Source: Bacteroidales bacterium
GTDB taxonomy: Bacteria; Bacteroidota; Bacteroidia; Bacteroidales; P3
Length of the DNA: 64,000 nt
Reading direction: 5' to 3'
Assembly (NCBI GenBank): GCA_017439185.1
Contig: JAFRTM010000028.1
Span: forward strand, 1-64,000
The translations under genes were made by a program, and so were the position numbers. Positions 44,191 through 55,100 of the stretch are shown here, in pieces. Under the pieces are notes generated by a model. It did no database searches and was not told the origin of the DNA. It saw nothing but the letters and a program-made list of their open reading frames with translations. Position 1 is the stretch's first letter. Every line of letters starts with the position of its first letter.

Positions 44191-45645
44191 TTACTTCGCC
44201 GGCATTGCCTCGAGTGCTGCCACCAGGTAGTCGTAGAATTTCTTCACGCTGGCGATGTTGCAACGCTCGTCGGGGCTGTGGGGGCTGTTCAGCGTCGGGC
44301 CGAAGGAGATCATCTCCATGTCGGGATATTTGCCGCCGAGGAGTCCGCATTCCAGACCGGCGTGGATAGCCACCACTGCGGGGTCTTTCTTGTAGAGCTT
44401 CTTGTAGGTCTGCTTCATGGTCTTGAGCAGGCTGCTCTTCATGTTGGGCTTCCATCCGGGATAGGCGCCGGTGAGCTTGCAGCTGCCGCCAGCCAGTTCG
44501 GCGAGGCATACCAGTCTCTCGGCCAGGGCGTCTTTGGCGGTGTCCACCGAGCTGCGTAGCAGGGCTGCCATGGTGAACTTCTTGCCGTCGGTCTTCATGA
44601 TGGCGAGGTTCAGCGAGGTCTCAACCAGGCCTTCCATGTCTTTGCTCATCTTGATGACGCCGTTGGGGGCTACCATCACCAGGTTGATGATCTTCTGAGT
44701 GTCAGCATCGCTCATCACCTTGGGTGCCAGCTTCACGTCTTCGAGTTTCATGAAGAAGTCGGGTTCTACGGCGCCGAGCTCTTTCTTCACCCAGCCGGCC
44801 ACTTTCTCCAGCTCTTTCACTATGCAGTCTTTATGCTCTTTCGGCATGGCGAACACCATCTCGGCGTCTCTCGGTATGGCGTTGCGCATGTTGCCGCCGT
44901 TGACGCTTATCAGGCGAATGCCGCATTCGGCAACCCAGCGTATGTGGCGGAACATGATCTTGTTGGCGTTGGCGCGTCCCGTGTTGATCTCCATTCCCGA
45001 GTGGCCGCCCAGCAGTCCTCCGATGGTCATCTTCATGGCGCAGTATTTCTTGGGAGCGGTCTCGGTCTTGTAGGGCACGGTGAGCGTGGCGTCGATGCCG
45101 CCGGCGCAACCTACGTAGAGCTCTCCTTCGGTCTCCGAGTCGAGGTTCAGGAGATACTGGCTCTTCAGCACACCTTTCTTCAGACCGAAGGCGCCGGTCA
45201 TGCCGGTCTCTTCGTCGGTGGTGAACAGGGCCTCGAGGGGACCGTGCTTGATGGTCTTCGACTCCAGCACTGCCATGGCTGCTGCCACTCCCATGCCGTC
45301 GTCGGCTCCCAGGGTGGTGTCGCAGGCATACACCCATTCGTTATCCACGATCTTGGTCTTGATGGGGTCTTTGGTGAAGTCGTGCTTCTTGCCGGCACGG
45401 GCCTGGGGTACCATGTCCATGTGGGCCTGCAGGCACACCATAGGTTTCTTCTCGCAGCCTTTGGCGGCGGGCTTCCTGATGATCACGTTGCCGACTTTGT
45501 CAACTTCGCACTCCAGCTTCTTCTTCTTGGCCCAGTCAACCAGGAACTGGCGGACTATCTCTTCGTGTTTCGACGGACGGGGGCATTGGGTGAGCGAGTA
45601 GAAGTTGGCCCACACCTCTTTGGGTTGCAGATCTTTAATCGTCAT
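44191..45645 (-). CDS. pepD: Aminoacyl-histidine dipeptidase (PepD, M20C)
   Basis: 484 residues, full length. Zinc-site motifs of M20 peptidases are QAHMDMVPQ, DTTLGADDGMGVA and TTDEETGMTG; the lid domain carries GGLLGGHSGMEINTGRANANK, and EFISFGPTLNSPHSPDER-type text near the end (MISFGPTLNSPHSPDE) holds the last His. It cleaves dipeptides such as carnosine-like Xaa-His and Cys-Gly in the cytoplasm. It has an excellent promoter at 45757-45788. Confidence 0.93.
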   Translation of the reverse strand: MTIKDLQPKEVWANFYSLTQCPRPSKHEEIVRQFLVDWAKKKKLECEVDKVGNVIIRKPAAKGCEKKPMVCLQAHMDMVPQARAGKKHDFTKDPIKTKIVDNEWVYACDTTLGADDGMGVAAAMAVLESKTIKHGPLEALFTTDEETGMTGAFGLKKGVLKSQYLLNLDSETEGELYVGCAGGIDATLTVPYKTETAPKKYCAMKMTIGGLLGGHSGMEINTGRANANKIMFRHIRWVAECGIRLISVNGGNMRNAIPRDAEMVFAMPKEHKDCIVKELEKVAGWVKKELGAVEPDFFMKLEDVKLAPKVMSDADTQKIINLVMVAPNGVIKMSKDMEGLVETSLNLAIMKTDGKKFTMAALLRSSVDTAKDALAERLVCLAELAGGSCKLTGAYPGWKPNMKSSLLKTMKQTYKKLYKKDPAVVAIHAGLECGLLGGKYPDMEMISFGPTLNSPHSPDERCNIASVKKFYDYLVAALEAMPAK

Positions 45646-45756
45646 AGTTTTTCTGTTTTTTTATGTTATACAATTATTTTATTTTTATTCTAATGTCTTG
45701 CTTCTTCGTGTGTTATGTCTCGTGCACCGCCCTTTCTCCCTCACTTTTTCACGCAA

Positions 45757-45788
45757 CAAAGGTACAAATAATTTTCCGAAACTCCAAA
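45757..45788 (-). promoter_or_regulatory. pepD promoter
   Basis: On the minus strand TTTG (45788-45785), 20-base spacer, TACCTTTG (45764-45757). The leader is about 105 bases long. Confidence 0.8.
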
Positions 45789-45794
45789 TTCTTT

Positions 45795-46598
45795 TTATTC
45801 ACATTGTGTTAATTTCTCCTCTCCCTCGTGGGCCAGGAGGGCCTCCCTGCGGCGGTTGGCCTCCTCTTCCTGCATCTTTCTGAGAGCCTCTTCCCTCAGG
45901 CGCCTCATCCGGCTCACCATAAATCCGGGGTATTTTCCCCAGAGTTTGCTCCTCTTCTCGGCGTAGAAACTTTCGTCCGCGTCGTCGATGAAGTTGTTGT
46001 AGAGGTTTTTCAGCATGTCAGACATGGCGTCGAAGAGGTCTTTGTACTGGTTCTCTATCCTGCGCGACATCCGCGGGTTGGGGCTCGTCACGGGCACCAG
46101 CGAGGTCTTTATGTCGCCGATCTCCGACAGCCGGAAATAGTCTATCTGCTCCACGAAATTCCTCATCTTCCTCAGCTCCTCGACATGCAGGCGCTCCCTC
46201 AGCGTCAGCGGCTCCCTCACCGTCGGGCCGTAGGCCATATCGTTGTACAGCAGCTCCTGCTTCTTCCAGTGGTTGTCGTTGCAGGTGCTCTCGTTGATGA
46301 TAAACATCAGCAGGTTGTAGTACCTCAGCTGGGTGCTCGGCATCGTGGCCGGAATCTCCAGCAGGGCATAGTAGAAACCCTCGAGGGGAGCATAGTAGGT
46401 GTAGCAGGAGAACGACACCTCCAGCCCCGTCTTCGTCTCCGTCTTCATGCCGGTGCGGTCCCTCCTCAGCTTCAGGCCGTAGGCCTTGTTCAGCATGTCG
46501 GCGAACACGTAGGAGTAGGTGTTGCTCACCTTCCACGTCAGTATGGCTGTCGTGGACTCCTGCGGGTTCAGTATCGTCGTTATCGAGGGCGATTTCAT
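45795..46598 (-). CDS. Conserved hypothetical protein, unknown function
   Basis: 267 residues with no signal peptide and no clear membrane segment. It opens MKSPSITTILNPQESTTAIL; the middle has many Tyr, Leu and Asn (QLRYYNLLMFIINESTCNDN), and the last about 50 residues are a charged helix (RMRRLREEALRKMQEEEANR). The codon pattern is that of its neighbours, and the frame is uninterrupted, so it is most likely a real gene. I do not recognise a family. It starts 47 bases after the radical SAM gene and may share its transcript. Confidence 0.55.
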   Translation of the reverse strand: MKSPSITTILNPQESTTAILTWKVSNTYSYVFADMLNKAYGLKLRRDRTGMKTETKTGLEVSFSCYTYYAPLEGFYYALLEIPATMPSTQLRYYNLLMFIINESTCNDNHWKKQELLYNDMAYGPTVREPLTLRERLHVEELRKMRNFVEQIDYFRLSEIGDIKTSLVPVTSPNPRMSRRIENQYKDLFDAMSDMLKNLYNNFIDDADESFYAEKRSKLWGKYPGFMVSRMRRLREEALRKMQEEEANRRREALLAHEGEEKLTQCE

Positions 46599-46645
46599 CT
46601 ATGCTGCCTTATTTCGTGCTTGATATATTTCTTCCGTTGCTTATG

Positions 46646-47542
46646 TTATGAGAAAGTCTCCTGCTCGCCGAAGTGGGGACGGTAGCTCTCGCTGCTAGCC
46701 AGCTCCTGCACCCATCCTTTCCCCAGGCCCAGGCGCTCCATCTCTTCCACCACCTCGCCGTATTCCTCCTCGCTCAGCCGCCTCCTCAGGTTGTCCGGCA
46801 GCTCCAAGCCTTCGGGGGGATAATACTGCGCCATCAGCGACAGGTGCACGTTCCCCGGCAGTTCCTCGGCGATCCACCTCAGCACCCGCTTGCTCTCCTC
46901 CACCTCGCCGGGCAGCACCAGGTGCCGCACCACCAGGCCCCTGAACGCCAGCCCCCGCTCGTCGCACAGCAGCGCGCTTCCCTTCTGCCTCGCCATCTCC
47001 TTCACCGCCGCCGTCGCCACCTCCGGATAGTCCTTCGCGTGGGAATAGCGCTCCGCCACCTCCGCAGTCATATATTTCAGGTCGGGGAGATAGACGTCCA
47101 CGTAAGGCTCCACCCTCCTCAGCATCTCCACACTGTCGTAGCCGCCGCTGTTCCACACCACCGTCGGCCTCACGCCGTCCTCCCACAGCCGCTCCACTAG
47201 CTCCGGAATCAGATGTCCGTAATGGCTCGGCGTCACCAGCCCCAGCATCCCTTCGCTCTCGCCCAGCACACGCTCCACCTCCGTTGCCACCTCCGCGACA
47301 CCGCGCAGGGTAGGGGAGAGGCACTTCCGGCTGCTGATAAGGTGGTTCTGGCAATAGACACACTGCAGGTTACAATGGCTGAAAAAAACGTTGCAGATGC
47401 CCCTCTCGCCGCCTATCGGCGGCTCCTCCCCACGGTGACGCCACACCCGCGCCACCTCCATCACGTCGGAGGCACCGCAGAAGCCGCCGCCCCTCAGGCG
47501 GTCGCCAGAACACATCCGTGGACATACATTACAGGACATCAA
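46646..47542 (-). CDS. Radical SAM protein, PflX/PflA-like
   Basis: 298 residues. The radical SAM cluster motif is C57-N-L-Q-C61-V-Y-C64, followed by QNHLISSRK. Before it an N-terminal Cys-rich part (CNVCPRMC, then GGGFCG) is typical of the PflX group (COG1313), homologues of pyruvate formate-lyase activating enzymes. Conserved segments TPSHYGHLIPEL, VWNSGGYDSVE, DVYLPDLKYM and LVVRHLVLPGEVEES support this. The substrate is unknown; activation of a glycyl-radical enzyme or peptide modification are possibilities, but no partner is next to it. Confidence 0.82.
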   Translation of the reverse strand: MMSCNVCPRMCSGDRLRGGGFCGASDVMEVARVWRHRGEEPPIGGERGICNVFFSHCNLQCVYCQNHLISSRKCLSPTLRGVAEVATEVERVLGESEGMLGLVTPSHYGHLIPELVERLWEDGVRPTVVWNSGGYDSVEMLRRVEPYVDVYLPDLKYMTAEVAERYSHAKDYPEVATAAVKEMARQKGSALLCDERGLAFRGLVVRHLVLPGEVEESKRVLRWIAEELPGNVHLSLMAQYYPPEGLELPDNLRRRLSEEEYGEVVEEMERLGLGKGWVQELASSESYRPHFGEQETFS

Positions 47543-47582
47543 TACACCTTTTTATATATTAAAACGTGCGTTCTTAGTATTT

Positions 47583-47711
47583 ATTGTGTAGAGGACGTCT
47601 TTTTTTTGAAAAAAAAACGTGCCAACAAGTCATTGTGTGGAGGACGTCTTTTTTTTGAAAAAAATAGCCGGTTCGTATCCGGTTCGTATCCGGTTCGTGT
47701 TTGGTTCGTGT
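47583..47711. repeat. 33-bp direct repeat pair and 11-nt CCGGTTCGTAT tandem repeat
   Basis: Two copies of a 33-base element (47583-47615 and 47632-47664, 49 bases apart, one mismatch) each hold GGACGTC, eight T, G and at least seven A, so each can fold back on itself. Directly after comes a run of four 11-base units: CCGGTTCGTAT twice, CCGGTTCGTGT and TTGGTTCGTGT (47668-47711). Two frames that cross this on the minus strand are repeat translation, not genes. Confidence 0.85.
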
Positions 47712-47895
47712 TGAAAAGGGGGGTAAAAGCGGACTCGGAAATCGGGGTGAAAATCGACTGGTCCGAGAGGAAATTTTTAGGTCCGATTTCGGCGTGAAAC
47801 GGGATCGGATTTTTGCTCTTGGCAACCACATTATTTTCCTTCTTTCTCTCCCCCATATATTATATATATGGGGGTACAAAGATAAAGGCCGAAGA

Positions 47896-48061
47896 GAGTT
47901 GAGAATTGAGAGTGGAAAATTGAGAATTTTGAGGACGGATTTTCGGGTCGTTTTTGAAGTGATTTTTGAGAGTTTTTTTTAGACGTTACTCGCTCCCGTC
48001 GTCACCTCCTACCAAAGTCCTATCATCCTCCTATGTACCTCCTATGTGTCTCCTACCTGGG
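47896..48061. repeat. AATTGAGA-type repeat and five-unit 11-nt TCCTA repeat; rest of the 47543-48244 gap
   Basis: 47896-47932 repeats the GAGAATTGAGA-type unit. 48007-48061 is five exact 11-base units that all begin TCCTA (TCCTACCAAAG, TCCTATCATCC, TCCTATGTACC, TCCTATGTGTC, TCCTACCTGGG). 47712-47880 is GC-moderate sequence without a recognisable feature. The gap ends in the MNT promoter at 48117. Confidence 0.8.
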
Positions 48062-48116
48062 GGCACCCTCATGACACCCCTCGTGTTAATAATATTGGAA
48101 ATTTATTTATAAAAAA

Positions 48117-48147
48117 TTTGGTATTATAAAAATATTTCGTATCTTTG
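48117..48147 (+). promoter_or_regulatory. Promoter of the MNT-HEPN pair
   Basis: TTTG (48117-48120), 19-base spacer, TATCTTTG (48140-48147): an exact consensus. The leader to the ATG at 48245 is about 90 bases. Confidence 0.82.
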
Positions 48148-48244
48148 TTGCGTGATAAAAATGTATTAAAAAGACTCATTTGATTGTAGCATAGGGTGTT
48201 ATAAAAAATAATTGTTGTTGTATTATATAATAAAAGGAAACAGA

Positions 48245-48574
48245 ATGAAAGTAATGAGCGCATACGACACGGCAATGCTTGAGCAAATCAAGGCCAACGT
48301 CCACGAGGTGGAGCCCGAGGCCGAGGTGTGGCTGTACGGCTCGCGGGCTCGCGGCGAGGCCCATTCCGAATCGGACTGGGATGTGCTGGTGTTGTCGCCG
48401 CGCAGCTCGCTTTCGGTGAAGGACGAAGCCCAGTTCATCGATCATATCACCGACCTCATGATTGCCACCGGTCAGGTGATACACCTCTTCGCATACGGCA
48501 AGAGCGACTGGCATACTCGTCACAGCGTAACCCCTTTCTACCAAAACGTGAATGCTGAAGCTATAAGGTTATGA
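48245..48574 (+). CDS. MNT-type nucleotidyltransferase antitoxin
   Basis: 109 residues from ATG at 48245, chosen because AGGAAA sits just upstream and the family start fits; MSAYD at Met4 is also possible. The minimal nucleotidyltransferase motif GSRARGEAHSESDWDVLVL (G-S-x9-D-x-D) is intact. In MNT-HEPN modules such proteins AMPylate and silence the HEPN RNase partner. The stop overlaps the HEPN start by four bases (ATGA), as expected for a coupled pair. The downstream partner is frameshifted. Confidence 0.85.
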   Translation: MKVMSAYDTAMLEQIKANVHEVEPEAEVWLYGSRARGEAHSESDWDVLVLSPRSSLSVKDEAQFIDHITDLMIATGQVIHLFAYGKSDWHTRHSVTPFYQNVNAEAIRL

Positions 48575-48979
48575 ACGACGGAAAAGACAACAATTTTGAG
48601 GAATATATAGCCTATCGGGTCGCCAAGTCCGAGGAGGTCTTCGAGGCTGCCCGGATTCTGTATGACGCAGGGCAGTGGAATTCGCGTGTGAACCGGCTCT
48701 ATTATGCCTGTTTCTATATAGCGTCGGCGTTGCTCCTGCGGCGGAACATCGGGGCGAAGTCCCATGGAGGGGGTAATCGCCCAGTTCTCCGATACCGCAG
48801 TCCGTACCGGTCAGGTCTCCGCCGACGACTTCCGTGTCTATTCCAAGCTGCTCAACTGGCGGGCAAAGGGCGATTATAGCGATATGTTCGACTTCAGCAA
48901 GGTGGATGTTGACGACGTGTTGCCTAAGACGCGCGAGTTCATCAACAAGGTAAAATCCCTCCTGGAAAATCAGATATGA
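48571..48979 (+). pseudogene. HEPN-domain toxin gene, interrupted by a +1 frameshift
   Basis: The frame from 48571 (MNDGKDNNFEEYIAYRVAKS) reads the HEPN helices EEVFEAARILYDAGQWNSRV and NRLYYACFYIASALLLRR as far as NIGAKSHGG, then turns into Arg-rich nonsense. A second frame continues from the same point as GVIAQFSDTAVRTGQVSADD to the stop at 48979. Dropping one G from the run GGGGG at 48769-48773 joins them into a normal HEPN protein of about 135 residues. The R-x6-H catalytic motif (RNIGAKSH) ends just before the shift. The change could be real inactivation, a reversible slip at the G run, or a sequencing error. Confidence 0.75.
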
Positions 48980-49136
48980 CAATGCGAAAATTTATATATA
49001 CTCCATTTTGCGAGGGGAAACTAAAAAAATGTTAATAAAATTTGAGGAAAAAGGGGAAAACGGTGCAAGAAAAACAGGAAAAACGATACAAAATATAATA
49101 TAAACTTCACGAAAATTTGTCGAGAAAAAAATATAC

Positions 49137-52100
49137 ATGTTTATGGAACAAAATATACGCAATTTGATTGAAAAGCGGAGTTTGAAGAGAGTGGCGGTTG
49201 GAATGGTTGCATTGCTTGCCATGGTGTTTGTCGGCGGCCGGGCTCAGGCCCAGTGCGACCAGCTTGACGGGACCTCGTTCACCGTCAATATTATAACCGC
49301 CAACACAGCGAGCCTTGAAATAGATTGGAGTATGGACGACTTCAACGACTCGTTCAACGGCACCATCGCACTCTATTTCACCAACACCACCACCAGCCAG
49401 ACCTTCCGCTTCGAGGACAACAGCGGTTTATTCACCACCAGCAACATGCCGGTGGGAAACTACGAGTGGTATTTCCGCGGCTACTGCACGGGAGGCGACT
49501 CGACCGTTGTCATCACCGGCTCGGACTTCTACATCTGCGACGAGGGTGTGACCGTCACATCGATTACGGTAACCCCTGACTGCAACGGCAATGAGGGTAA
49601 AATTGAGATCAGCGCTATATGCGAATGCGACAACAATGCCGTAATCAGTTACAAACTGGTCGATTCCGGCGAGACAAACTACACCGGACACTTCGAAGGG
49701 CTCTCGGGCAACGAATACTACAACTTCTCCATCTCCAACGAAGGCAACGGTCTCACCGTCGATACCACCATCTATGTGCCCGAAGGCTCCACCTGTGACA
49801 TAACCGCCACAGGCACTCCCTCTCTCACCATCCTCGACTACTCCTATGAAGACTATGAGAACTCAGGCAACTTCGGCGAGTTCTACTACAGGCTCGAGAT
49901 ACCGAGCGTCGATGGCACGCCCGAAGCCATCGAGGTCCAATACGGCCTCGTGGGCAGCGACTCACCCAGTAGCGTCTATTACAATCCCTCCACCGGATCC
50001 GGCTCAATCAAGATCCCCATCACCGCCAAAGGCGACTGGGAGGTGAAGATGCGCGCCCGCTGTTGCGGCGGATCCTTCCCGGGCAACATCCCCGGCGACT
50101 GGTTCCTGATCGACACCATACACCACTACCCCAACTTCAGCATATATACCGAAGGCTCCTGCTACCGCATACCGCCGGCTCAGTCCGAAAACGGCTCCGC
50201 CGAGATAAGCTTCATCCCACCGCACAGCGTCTCCAGCAACTCGTCGAAGATGGGAATCCGTGTCTTCCCCGTTGATAACCCCGACAATATCAAGATCGAT
50301 ACCGTTGGCGACTATGGCATGGCCGGCGGCACCATCGAGCTCTCCAGCCTCACCGAGGGCGAATACAAGGTGTCTGTATATATCACCGACGGTCTTGAAA
50401 ATTACAACAATACCTACGATGCCTATCTCGACACCACCTTCACCGTCGAAAGCCGTATTAAGGTGACCATCCAGAACGACAGCTCGACCTTCTGCGCCAC
50501 CGACTCGGTCCTCTACCGCGCCATCGTGACCGGCGGAACCGAGCCCTACGATTTCGAGTGGGTCGCATACGAGACAACTTTTGGCCAATTTGACGACTCC
50601 GTATGGGTAAACTTCGATATTGCATCTTCTGACGACCCAGGAGTAACCGTGACCGATGCCGACGGATGTTTTGTTGAAACACCAATCCACGTCAACCTCC
50701 TCCCCGCCTACACCCAGGAGACCGATTACTATTACGACTCCTACACCTACAGCCGCAACCGCTACATCATCGCCAGCCAGCTCCCCTTCACCCTCCAGGA
50801 CTTCACCTTCGACGGAAGCGAAACGAGTGCCAGCCACGAGTTCACCTTCCAGACCGCCAAGGGCTGCGACTCGATAGTACATATTGATTTCACTCAAAAA
50901 CCCGGCATAGCCCTTCCGAGCAGCGGCAACCTCGACACCACCATCACCACCGGTGTTGATGTGTACGACGACGGTGGCTTTAGCTCCGCCGCCGCGCTCC
51001 ATGCCGACCGCACCCTCACCCTCCACGCCCCCGAGGGCAACACCCTCGAGCTCCAACTCACCGGTAGGACATTCGATCTCGGCGAGGGCGAAGCGCTCTA
51101 TGTCTATGACTACAACGGAGTGAACGACAACGCGCTCCTCTTCGAATACCGTCAAGGCATGAACCCGCCGAACATGGATTTCACCTCCAACTCCCGCTCG
51201 CTCACCTTCCGCTACGTCACGGGCAACAGCTGCGCGCAAGGATTCATAATGACGGTCAACACGAAAGACATCAGCAACGAGTGTCTGCCGGTGTATAATG
51301 TGACGTATTCTCTTATGAGTGGGGGTGAAACATACTCATATTGTAATATGCACTGGGAATACAGCGGCGTAGCCGACAGTTTCGAGGTGAAGTATGCAGG
51401 ACTCAAATGGAATGATGACACAGGCAACTATGACACCGTATATGGACCTTACACACGATACGAAGCAAGTGGTTCCACCGCATCGCAAGCCAGTTGTCGC
51501 AATGACCTGGATGCTTTCGGAAGGGTGGAGATCCGCGCCATCTGCGGAGAGGGCGACACGAGTGAGGTAACCAGCTTCGACTGGACTCCTCACCAACCCT
51601 TGAAAATACCCGCCAGCGGCGACACCATAGTGACTCTCGACTCGACAATTTTTAATATCAATGTATATGATGCCGGCGGCGGCAGCGGCAACTACGGGGA
51701 TAACTACAACGGCAGCCTTATAGTGAAACCTGCCGACGGATATAGGTTGGTAATTAGTTATTCTTCGCAATACAACCTGGAATCAGAATATGACTACCTC
51801 TATATCACCGACGACTATGACGGCAGCGCTGTCAATACATATCAAATCGACACTCTCACTGGCGAAGGCTCGTTAAGTGATACTTATGACTTTCATATAT
51901 ATTCCCGTTCGGGCGGCTTCAAGTTCACCCTCACAAGTGATGTGAGTAACAATAATGCAGGAGTGGAACTATACCTTAGTCAATTAAAACTCGACGAATG
52001 TCTGCCCTCCTACAACCCGAAGGCGGAGCGACGGCTGATGGACATCACTACCTACTATGTAATTACCGATGCCGGAATCTATGGATCCACCGCGGGCGAC

Positions 52101-55100
52101 CGCGTGGTGGTGAAGAAGACCAATGTGGCGACCAGCGCCATTGAGTACGACACCTTGACCCTGGAGATGTGGGACAACAGCATCGCCCTCAGTATAGAGC
52201 CCCAATACACCATGGACGTGCAGCTAGCACCTTTGTGCGGTTATGGCAATGCAACACAATGGAGCGACCCCATGCGCCTCAGCGCCTGCCAGATGCCGTA
52301 TGACATCATCGACGGCGGCACCACTGAGACCAGCCAGCAGATTTCCTGGACCGGCGACGCCTCCAGCTATGTGGTAGGCTACCGCGTGGCCAACACCGAC
52401 GAATGGAACTACGTCAGCACCCCCGACGCCACCACAGAGATAACTCTTACCGGCCTCTTCCCCGCCACCACCTATGAAGCTAAAGTAGCGTCGGTCTGCG
52501 GCGATGGCGACACCAGCGTCTTCAGCGACGAACTCCAACCTGTCACCTTCCGCACCGGCTGCGGCTACACCCCGGGCCTCCCCGACGGCAACGCCCTCAC
52601 CTCCATCCCCGACGTCCTCAACTTCGACCTGGCCGAGTCCTCGCTCACCTATCATTATGAGATGCCGGATTGCTGGAGCAGGATAGAGACCGTAGTGACC
52701 GATGCCACCGACGGTACCCAGAAACCTTATCCCCATGTGACCTATACCTATATCGGCCACGACCAGAACCAGAACCGCCTGGAGTTCTACTCCAACGCCA
52801 GCGACGACCAATACGCCATAATGCCGCCCGTAATACTCCAAGACCAGGCCTCCAATTGGAACATCGCGTTCAACGCCAGCCTGGAGGATACCAACTGCGT
52901 GTATGACGGCCTCTACTTCCTGGAGTTCGGCGTGATGACCGATCCCTCCGACCCCACCACCTTCACCACCAGAAAGACTGTGGACCTCAGCACCTTCAAC
53001 AGCGACGACGTCCTCTACAACTTCACTGAAAGCGACGTGGTGGGCGGCGACAAGATATATCCCGCCTTCAAGGTGGCGAAACGCATAGGCTGGAACTTCC
53101 ACCACGCCCACATACTGCTCAACAGTGTGAAGTTTGTGCCGACCTACGGCCTGACCGCTCCCACCAACGTGCATGTTGCTCCCCATCCCACCCAGGACAA
53201 CAACGTGGTTGTCTCGTGGGATGCCGTCGAGCTGCAAGGCTCCGACCGCACCTCGCTCCAGTATTCGCTCTCGGTGCAGCGCAACTCCAACCTTATAGAT
53301 ATCAACGACACGACGATCATCACCACCGGCACCCAAGTGACGGTGCCTGCCGGCGAGGGAGTGACGGTGGCGGCTTCGGTGTCTGCCATGGTCAACGACG
53401 CATACTACAGCGCATTCAGCCCCTGGTACAGCAACCCCTCCGACACGGTGCTATATATGGTACCCCTCTATGACCGCCAGGTGGCCGACACCATCGGCGA
53501 CCTCTCACTCGCCAATGCCGAAAACGCCGGGTCCGACTATCCCTTCCAATACGGTGGAAACGCCAGCGGCATCATGCTGATAAGCAGCAGCGAGCTGCAA
53601 AACGTGAGGACCGTCAGCGCCATAGCCTTACTCCAGGCGCCCGATTGCGGAACGTCGGGATGGCAGAACCTGGAGGTCTATATGAAGGATGTTGACGTCA
53701 ACAGTTTCTCCACAACCTACACCGGCACCGGCTACACCATCGACAACGCTAGCGATTTCACCTTTACCTCAACCGATAGGATGTGGTACAATAACGTCAT
53801 GGTGGAACCCGACAACGACGGCTGGCTGGTCATACGTCCCGGCGACGGCGACAACACCTTTAACCACGACCCCGAGAAGAACCTGATGATAGGTATTGCA
53901 GGATGGGGTGGCGACTACCCCGAAGGCACCGTAAGGTTTATGACGGACAACTCTGCTGCCGGTGACAACATGGGTCTCTCCCTGGTCGGTGTTGACAATG
54001 TGCAGAACTTGCAATCCATGACTTTGTCGTCCGACCCGTTAGTCTCCCGTCCCCTGATTATGGTTATAGAGAACAAGAACTGCGTGGGCGACACCCTCGT
54101 CGTGGATACCAACCTCTGTGAGAACGCCACCCTCGAATGGCGCGGCCAGACCATCGACCTCAACGCCTCCGACGCCGGCCTCCACTTCAACTCCGACCTC
54201 TACAGATTCATCTATTACGACACCGTGCCCAACGCGGCCAACGGCGGCACCTGCGACAGCATCTATATGCTCCGCGTCACCAGGAAATACAACAAATATC
54301 CCGACGAGGACGACCGCGTGAACAACTGCGGCCCCTACACCTGGCACGGCACCACCTACTTCCATAGCAACGGCGAGATGGTCAGCGTGGAAGTGACCCC
54401 CGGATGCTGGGAGACCGTTTGGCAAGGCACCGACCCCATCACCGACACGGTGAGAGGAGTGACCAGCGACGGCTGCGACAGTATCTACACTCTGAACCTC
54501 ACCGTTGAAGCCTACAGCACCATCATCTTCGACAGCACTTACGCCGACGCTGGCACGGGCATGAGCGACCGGTATGTGTGTACCTCCTCCATGACGGTGC
54601 CCAACTGCACCATGACCCGCCGCTACTACGACTTCGGCGCTTGGCTCTATGACGGCGACACCGTCTGGGCCAACGAGACCCTCCAGCTCACCGAGGACAC
54701 CATAATCCTGCAACCTCTCTGGGAACCCGCCTGCTACAACTACACCGACTCACTCATGGTTGTGACCGATTACGAAGACTTCTGTATGACCAACAGCAGC
54801 TACACCTGGCACGGCCACACCGTCGATTTCGCCTACCTGAGGGCTCACGGCTATGTGTTGCCGACCGTCTGGGGTGACTCTTACGACACCATCTATGTCG
54901 ATGACACCATAGTCAACGCCGCCGGCGGAGTGTGCGACAGCATCTACCGCCTCAGGCTGACGGTGGGCGACAGGCTGATGGTTACCGACTACTTCTCTGA
55001 GAACGCTGATGCCGTGGTCTGCGGCGCCGGCTACACCTGGAGCGACGGCAACCACTACACCGCCGATACCGGATATTTCTGGTGGTCAGATCCCGACGAC

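Noticed and set aside
47574-47879. Two overlapping minus-strand frames of about 91-101 codons
   Set aside because: They translate the 33-bp and 11-nt repeats (repeating NRTRTGYEPDTNR-like text) and lack a ribosome site or family match.
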